From Acanthamoeba sp. SK_2022b (lineage: Eukaryota; Discosea; Longamoebia; Acanthamoebidae), in NCBI GenBank assembly GCA_027943245.1, contig JANDJZ010000541.1, positions 1-11,178 on the forward strand: a stretch of 11,178 bases of DNA, written 5' to 3'. Below are positions 7,810-11,178 of this stretch, one piece after another. The translations under genes were made by a program, and so were the position numbers. A model generated the notes under the pieces. That model did not search any database, had not been told where the DNA came from, and was given only the letters and a program-made list of their open reading frames with translations. The stretch's first letter is position 1. Each line of letters starts with the position of its first letter.

Positions 7810-8695
7810 CTTGAGACGCTCTACAAGACCTGACAGACGCGAGTTGTTTTGGTGCAGGCGTTGCGCGACCAGGCGGCGCGCCGGTCGTCCCCGCGAGATT
7901 TTGGACTTTGTGTTTTTTTTGGGCCGCGGCGGGGGGGGGCTATGTTTTTTGCGTAACACGAAATGCACAGCGATGCTTAGCCGACCTGCACGCTAGTGCA
8001 GCGTCGTCGCAGCTTCACTGGCGTGTGCTTCGTGAGCCGCTCTACAAGGTCTGACAGACGCGAGGCACGGTAGTGCAGGCGTTGTGCGACCAAGCGGTGC
8101 TGTCGCGTCGGTCCCTGCGAGAAAAACGCAAATATTCAAACGTGTGTAGCGGGCTTGCAGCGCGTGCACAGCGTGCGTGGTTGCGTGTGATGAGCTCCCC
8201 ACGCATAGCTGCACACGATGCACTATAGGTTGCACGCTCTAGCACCATGTGTTTTTGTGTCACCAGACGCCCATGTGTTTTGGCCGTGTTTTTTGTGTGG
8301 GATGTTCAAACGTGTGTAGCGGGCTTGCAGCACGTGCACGTCGTGCGTGGCTGAGTGCAATGTGTTGCCCAGGCACAGGTGCACGCGATGCACAGGTCGT
8401 TGCACGCTGACGGCATCGTGTTGTCGCTGCCACGGGCTTTGTGTTTTGCGCGTGACACGGCGTGCACCAGCGCTGCTCAGCCGGCTCGCACGCTAGTGCA
8501 GCAACGTGGCACCTTGACTCAAATGTGCTCCGTGAGCCGCTCTACAAGGTCTGACAGACGCGAGTCATAATGGTGCAGGCGTTGCGCGACCAGACGGTGG
8601 CGTTCCGGTGGTCCCCGCGAGATTTTGGACTTTGTGTTTTTTGGGCGCCCGGGGGGGGGGCTATGTTTTTTGCGTAACACGAAATGCACAGCGAT

Positions 8696-9031
8696 GCTTA
8701 GCCGACCTGCACGCTAGTGCAGCGACGTCGCAGCTTCACTGGAGTGTTCCCCATGAGCCGCTCTACAAGACCTGATAGACGCGAGGCATGGTAGTGCAGG
8801 CGTTGTGCGACCGAGCGGCGCTGTTGCGTTGGTCCCTGCGAGAAAACCCAAATGTTCAAACGTGTGTAGCGGGCTTGCAGCACGTGCAAGGCGTGCGACG
8901 TTGCGTGTGGTGAACTCAGCACACATGGGCGCACACAATGCACCCCTCGTTTCACATCACACACACACACACAGCCAGCCGGCCGGCCGGCCACGGAGAA
9001 CCGGCCGGGGGGGGCGGCCGCGGTTTTAAAA
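8696..9031 (-). repeat. Right outer inverted repeat
   Basis: This is the reverse complement of 3-338, with few differences (for example a G/A change near 8946 and G/T near 8849). Its outer edge at 9031 abuts the fifth TATA segment (9030-9093), which lies in otherwise unrepeated flank. If the 1-9034 block is an element, this is its right terminal inverted repeat. The inner 50 bp or so are shared by all core units, so the inner boundary is approximate. Confidence 0.85.
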
Positions 9032-9093
9032 ACTCCGGCCGGAGAAAGCAAAAATACGAGGCAAAGGGAGAAGACGTCCCGAAGCCATATATA
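9030..9093 (-). promoter_or_regulatory. Putative core promoter at the right border
   Basis: On the minus strand this 64-bp segment matches the internal TATA segments apart from a TATA box two bases shorter (9087-9093) and one substitution near 9072. Its upstream side (9094 onward) is unrelated to the internal copies; an SP1-like or E2F-like CTTGGCGCA motif lies near 9130. Its downstream side joins the outer inverted repeat directly. A transcript from here would enter the repeat block. The first usable ATG on that strand (8938) opens a 74-codon frame found in several core units. This copy could be either the source of the internal ones or an insertion from them. Confidence 0.45.
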
Positions 9094-9260
9094 AGGGAGA
9101 GGGCAAAATCCCTGCCGGTCAAAATTTCTTGGCGCACTGCGCCCAGTAGTGATGGCTGGCTGGCTAGCGGTGGGCAGGTGTGGGTGCGTGCTGGTGGTGC
9201 GTGGTATGGGTGGGTGGGTGTGCAACGTGTTGCACACACACACGCACACCCATAGTACGT
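9094..9260. other. Unrepeated flank next to the block
   Basis: This is the first stretch outside the block. Landmarks are GGCGCACTGCGCC (a 5-bp stem with a 3-nt loop) near 9131-9143, a GGGTGGGTGGG run at 9208-9218, and an 8-bp stem with a 2-nt loop, TGTGCAAC/GTTGCACA, at 9219-9236. The last of these echoes the GTGCAAC motif of the core units. On the minus strand this region lies upstream of the border TATA box. No gene is seen. Confidence 0.6.
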
Positions 9261-9620
9261 GCTCTGGCACAGCACACGCACACCAGGTGCGACGTTGGTT
9301 GCGGTTGCGGTGGTTGCGGTGGTGACGTGGAGGTGTCGCGTGTGTCTAGTCCGTGGTGGCTGGTGGCGGGCGGCAGCTGTGGTTGGCTAGTACGCAGTAG
9401 TAGTGGGGAGTAGTAGGTAGTAGTGGTAGTGGTCAGGTGGTGGTGGTGAGTAAAGAGTGAGTGAGAGAGACACTGGAATAGTAGTAGTGGTGGTGGTAGA
9501 GAGTGGGGCCCAGTAGTAGTAGTAGTCATCGTAGTAGTAGGGCGGCGGTAGTAGTGGGGTAGTAGTGTGGGTAGTAGTAGTACTAGTACTACTCTACCTA
9601 GCACCTAACCTAACCTACCC
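9261..9620. repeat. G/T-rich microsatellite tract ending in an 18-bp palindrome
   Basis: The plus strand is dominated by G and T (GGTTGCGGTGG, GTAGTAGTGG, GGTGGTGGTG), with very few C until about 9575. A perfect 18-bp palindrome at 9576-9593 (centre CTAG) follows, after which the strand becomes C-rich (CCTAACCTAACCTAC at 9604-9618). The composition switch at the palindrome suggests an inverted or diverged tract. No coding frame is credible. Confidence 0.7.
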
Positions 9621-9639
9621 CTACTTATTGCTATGATGG

Positions 9640-10045
9640 TTGCTGCTGCTGCTGCTCCGTTCTCTGCTGCCGCTGCCGCTGCTCCATCTCTCTCGCTTGC
9701 TTTGAGCTCGCTGCTGTTGCTGCTGCTGCTGCTGCTGCTCTAACCCCCCAAGACGTGTGTGCACAACTGCTGGTTGCTGGCTGCTTATACTGCTGCTATA
9801 TGCTGGAAGGCGTGGCGCGGTTCCGTGTGTGCTGCTGCTGCCCTCGTCAGGCAGCCCTCCCTCCACTCTATTGGTGGCGGCGGCGGCGGTGGTGGTGGTG
9901 GTGGTGATGATGGTGATGATGCTCTCTCTTGGGAGGGCGGCGTTGTCGTCATTGTGCTGCTGCTGCTGCTGCTGTTGCGTCTCCAATGGGTGGCGGTGGT
10001 GGCGGTGTGTCCTAGTGTCAATTAGTAGTAGTAGTAGTGCGAGTA
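9640..10045. repeat. Trinucleotide microsatellite cluster (CTG, GGC, GTG, TAG)
   Basis: CTG-type tracts lie at about 9650-9664, 9715-9739 and 9957-9975. A GGC to GTG to GATG gradient lies at about 9885-9921, and (TAG)5 at about 10024-10038. A 160-codon minus-strand frame (9621-10103) crosses them with polyglutamine, serine and threonine runs. It has no recognisable domain and its complexity comes from the repeats, so I do not call it a gene. Confidence 0.7.
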
Positions 10046-10289
10046 GCAGAGAGGTTCGTGATGTCTCGTCGGTCGTAGTGTGGTTTGCGCATGCCCCAAG
10101 CATGCATGGCTCTTGTCCCCGTGATACTTGCTGTTGCTGCCTGCTACTCTCTCATCAGAGTGGTAGTAGTAGTGGTAGTCTTGCTGTTGCTGGGATAGGC
10201 CATGTGGGTGGCAGTGCGGTCGTGCTGGTATTGCTGTTGTGCTTGCGCACAGCAGCAGTGCGGCACAGAGAAAGAGAGAGCAACAGAAC

Positions 10290-10385
10290 ACAACAGCAGC
10301 AACAACAACAAGCCCCCAGGTAGAACGCACACACCAGAGCGTGTGTGGTGTGCACATCTGAGATTGTTGTTGTTGCTGCTGTTGT
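10290..10385. other. Long stem-loop, CAA/CAG against TTG/CTG
   Basis: A perfect 22-bp inverted repeat pairs 10290-10311 with 10364-10385 around a 52-nt loop. The loop contains a further 6-7 bp stem (GCACACAC region with GTGTGTG, 10327-10347). The size and shape resemble a small-RNA precursor, but the arms are low-complexity triplets and pairing of microsatellites can arise by chance. No conserved mature sequence is recognisable. Confidence 0.5.
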
Positions 10386-10426
10386 TGTTGTTGATGGTGG
10401 TCAGTGCGCAGTCGTCAATTCCCTCA

Positions 10427-10478
10427 TCTCTCTCCCTCTCTCTCGCTATGTGCAGAGAGAGAGAGAGAGAGAGAGAGA
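10427..10478. repeat. Inverted CT and GA tracts
   Basis: A pyrimidine tract (10427-10444, mostly CT) and a GA tract (10454-10478) face each other across a loop of about ten bases (GCTATGTGC). They can pair over about 17 bp with a small interruption. They are also polypurine/polypyrimidine tracts, which can form triplex DNA. Confidence 0.75.
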
Positions 10479-10545
10479 CGAGCTCAGCGACACACCAGTG
10501 GTGGGCATCGTGCGAAATGCGCCTTGCGCAGCAAGTTAGTTAGTT

Positions 10546-10850
10546 ATATAGAATCTCCAGATGGGAAGGTGCGTGTGCTGCGTGCTACACTACTACTACT
10601 ACTAGTGGTAGTGTGTGTGTGCGTGCACATGTATTTTGACCGTCCATCTCCGACGGCAGCTTCGCCAACAGGACCATATATATGTGTCTGCGCGCCTCTG
10701 TCCCACCGCCACCACTGGGTGTGTGCGTGTGTCAGTCAGTCGCGGTCAGTCAATATATATATGTGCGCCTGTTGGTTTGTATTGCGTCCTTTACTCTTAT
10801 ACATAAAGGGCAGTCCGAGGCCTGCTTGAAAGGGAGCCAACACACTCGTA
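10546..10850. other. Flank with ACT/AGT dyad and two TA runs
   Basis: ACT-type triplets meet GGTAGTG around ACTAGT (10601-10606), followed by a GT run at 10611-10622. Short TA runs at 10675-10682 and 10753-10762 resemble TATA boxes, but the internal promoter segment described in the block does not follow them. No gene is recognised. Confidence 0.5.
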
Positions 10851-10931
10851 GCTGCTGCAGCAGCAGCAGCAGCATAGGAGGGTGGGCAACACAAACCAAG
10901 GCTATGTAATGATGCAGTAGTAGTAGTAGTG
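10851..10931. repeat. CTG/CAG dyad and TAG tract
   Basis: GCTGCTGCAGCAGC (10851-10864) is a perfect palindrome that continues as (CAG)n to about 10873. A TAG tract follows at about 10917-10930. This is another triplet repeat lying on a dyad. Confidence 0.75.
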
Positions 10932-10947
10932 GCGCGAGAAATTGATT

Positions 10948-10996
10948 GTGTGTTGCTGTTGCTGTCTGTGTAACAACAACAGCAACAGCAACACAC
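10948..10996. other. Perfect 18-bp hairpin of TTG/CTG repeats
   Basis: The arms 10948-10965 and 10979-10996 are exact reverse complements, with a 13-nt loop. The arms are made of TGT and GCTGTT units ending in GTGTG on one side and CACAC on the other. The non-repetitive ends also match, so the pairing extends beyond the triplet tract. Confidence 0.75.
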
Positions 10997-11016
10997 AAAC
11001 AAGGACACGCACGCGT

Positions 11017-11156
11017 GCGGCGTGTACTCTGCGATGACGACGACGACGACGTGTGTGGTGGTGGTGGTGGTGGTGGTGGTGCGCAAACACGCATCACACC
11101 ACCATCATCATCATCACACGACGACGACGACGCTGCTGACACAGAGTACGCGCCGC
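11017..11156. other. 140-nt imperfect hairpin with GAC and GTG/CAT tracts
   Basis: The ends 11017-11031 (GCGGCGTGTACTCTG) and 11142-11156 pair at 14 of 15 positions plus one wobble, and neither end is repetitive. Inside, facing tracts are GAC-type against GAC-type (two of three bases pair) and GTG-type (about 11056-11081) against CAC/CAT-type (about 11096-11117). At the tip are GTGCGC and GCAAACACGC. The paired unique ends indicate a real inverted repeat that surrounds the microsatellites. Confidence 0.7.
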
Positions 11157-11178
11157 CCCATGTCTCAGTGAGTGAGTG

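Larger units (their letters stand above)
7198..8463 (-). repeat. 1.6-kb higher-order repeat, inverted copy of copy I
   Basis: This is the reverse complement of 1990-3255. I found no differences in the parts I compared, including the (CTAC)6 microsatellite and the poly-C tract. Such complete identity next to slightly diverged neighbours suggests recent duplication or ongoing gene conversion between the arms. Confidence 0.88.
5237..8749 (-). repeat. Right arm of main inverted repeat
   Basis: This is the reverse-complement partner of 1706-5203. It carries the mirrored module series, including two TATA elements on the minus strand. Compared with the left arm it has 15 extra bases in the TAG-type microsatellite near 5990 and two fewer G in the poly-G run near 6340. 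The mirror relation breaks at about 8749, inside a core unit. From there outward the arm instead matches the window start (3-338) in reverse complement. The left flank therefore holds about 1.4 kb (roughly 345-1705) with no counterpart on the right. The break lies within a stretch conserved in all core units, as expected for a homologous recombination junction. Confidence 0.92.
1..9034. repeat. Nested palindromic repeat block, candidate foldback-like element
   Basis: This block is built almost entirely from repeated modules in mirror-image order. Three mirror axes can be read by pairing positions. The main axis is near 5220: positions sum to 10440 close in, and to 10453 beyond a length difference. 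A second axis is near 376 (sum 752). A third pairing joins the block ends (sum 9034). Known foldback transposons (Drosophila FB, Galileo, sea urchin TU) also have kilobase inverted arms made of internal subrepeats, and this supports the comparison. No transposase-like protein is visible, so any mobile element here would be non-autonomous. The left border coincides with the window start, so target-site duplications cannot be tested. An inverted subtelomeric or centromeric satellite is an equally possible reading. The repeat structure is certain; the mobile interpretation is not. Confidence 0.9.

Noticed and set aside
1..9034. CRISPR-like array
   Set aside because: The repeats are long (over 100 bp), lie in both orientations and are separated by repeated rather than unique spacers. 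No cas-like gene is present.
9208..9218. Possible G-quadruplex (GGGTGGGTGGG)
   Set aside because: There are only three G-triplets close together. The next one upstream (9182) is more than 20 bases away, so a standard four-run quadruplex is not supported.
8698..9270. 190-codon minus-strand frame at the right border
   Set aside because: It starts upstream of the border TATA box, reads through it and through TG and GGCC tracts, and ends in a core unit. The composition is Cys/Val and His/Thr runs from dinucleotide repeats.
9604..9618. Telomere-like CCTAACCTAACC stretch
   Set aside because: There are only about two and a half units of a CCTAA motif, inside a microsatellite-rich region. That is too short to claim an interstitial telomere or chromosome end.
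9621..10103. 160-codon minus-strand frame with polyglutamine
   Set aside because: Its length depends on CAG, CAA and similar triplet tracts, which contain no stops in that frame. The remaining residues show no domain, and other frames over the same DNA are also open.
10675..10762. TA runs in the flank as promoters
   Set aside because: They are short and lack the conserved segment that follows the TATA box in the block. No credible gene lies downstream.

Overview
The window reads as nuclear DNA of a eukaryote, probably a protist or alga with moderately GC-rich DNA. The grounds are abundant di- and trinucleotide microsatellites, TATA-box-like elements, no operon-like gene packing, no ribosome-binding sites and no recognisable protein domain in any frame. 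I cannot name the organism. I see no convincing protein-coding gene, tRNA, rRNA or CRISPR array. The many open frames are by-products of GC-rich, repeated sequence, and the same peptides recur wherever the DNA recurs.

Positions 1 to about 9034 form one nested palindromic repeat block. The main dyad is centred near 5220. A left arm (about 1706-5203) is mirrored by a right arm (about 5237-8749) around a 33-nt asymmetric spacer. From about 1883-4090 against 6363-8570 I found no differences in the stretches I compared. Nearer the centre there are a few substitutions, a 15-bp microsatellite difference and a poly-C length difference. The innermost 150-190 bp of the two arms are clearly diverged. 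The same spacer and hairpin occur again at 342-410, so a turnaround cassette (81-671) is a diverged copy of 4927-5515. The two ends of the block (3-338 and 8696-9031) are also inverted copies of each other, so they resemble terminal inverted repeats.

The arms are built from a small vocabulary of modules. These are a roughly 270-bp core unit (about 24 copies of its right half, both strands), short A-rich linkers, poly-C linkers, and a roughly 460-bp element. The 460-bp element carries a TATA-like box, a conserved 64-66 bp segment, and an inverted repeat enclosing a variable microsatellite. The modules form a 720-bp direct repeat and a roughly 1.6-kb higher-order repeat. All four internal TATA segments point toward the central dyad. 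A fifth copy sits exactly at the right border and also points into the block.

From 9094 to 11178 the DNA is not obviously repeated elsewhere in the window. It is full of microsatellites (TAG, GTG, CTG, GA, TTG, GAC, GTG), and an unusual number of them lie on perfect or near-perfect dyads. The most economical reading is a non-autonomous, foldback-like repeat element or an inverted satellite array (subtelomeric, centromeric or otherwise heterochromatic), followed by a microsatellite-rich intergenic flank. If the TATA segments are active, convergent transcription would make complementary and self-folding RNA. That is inference, not something the sequence proves.
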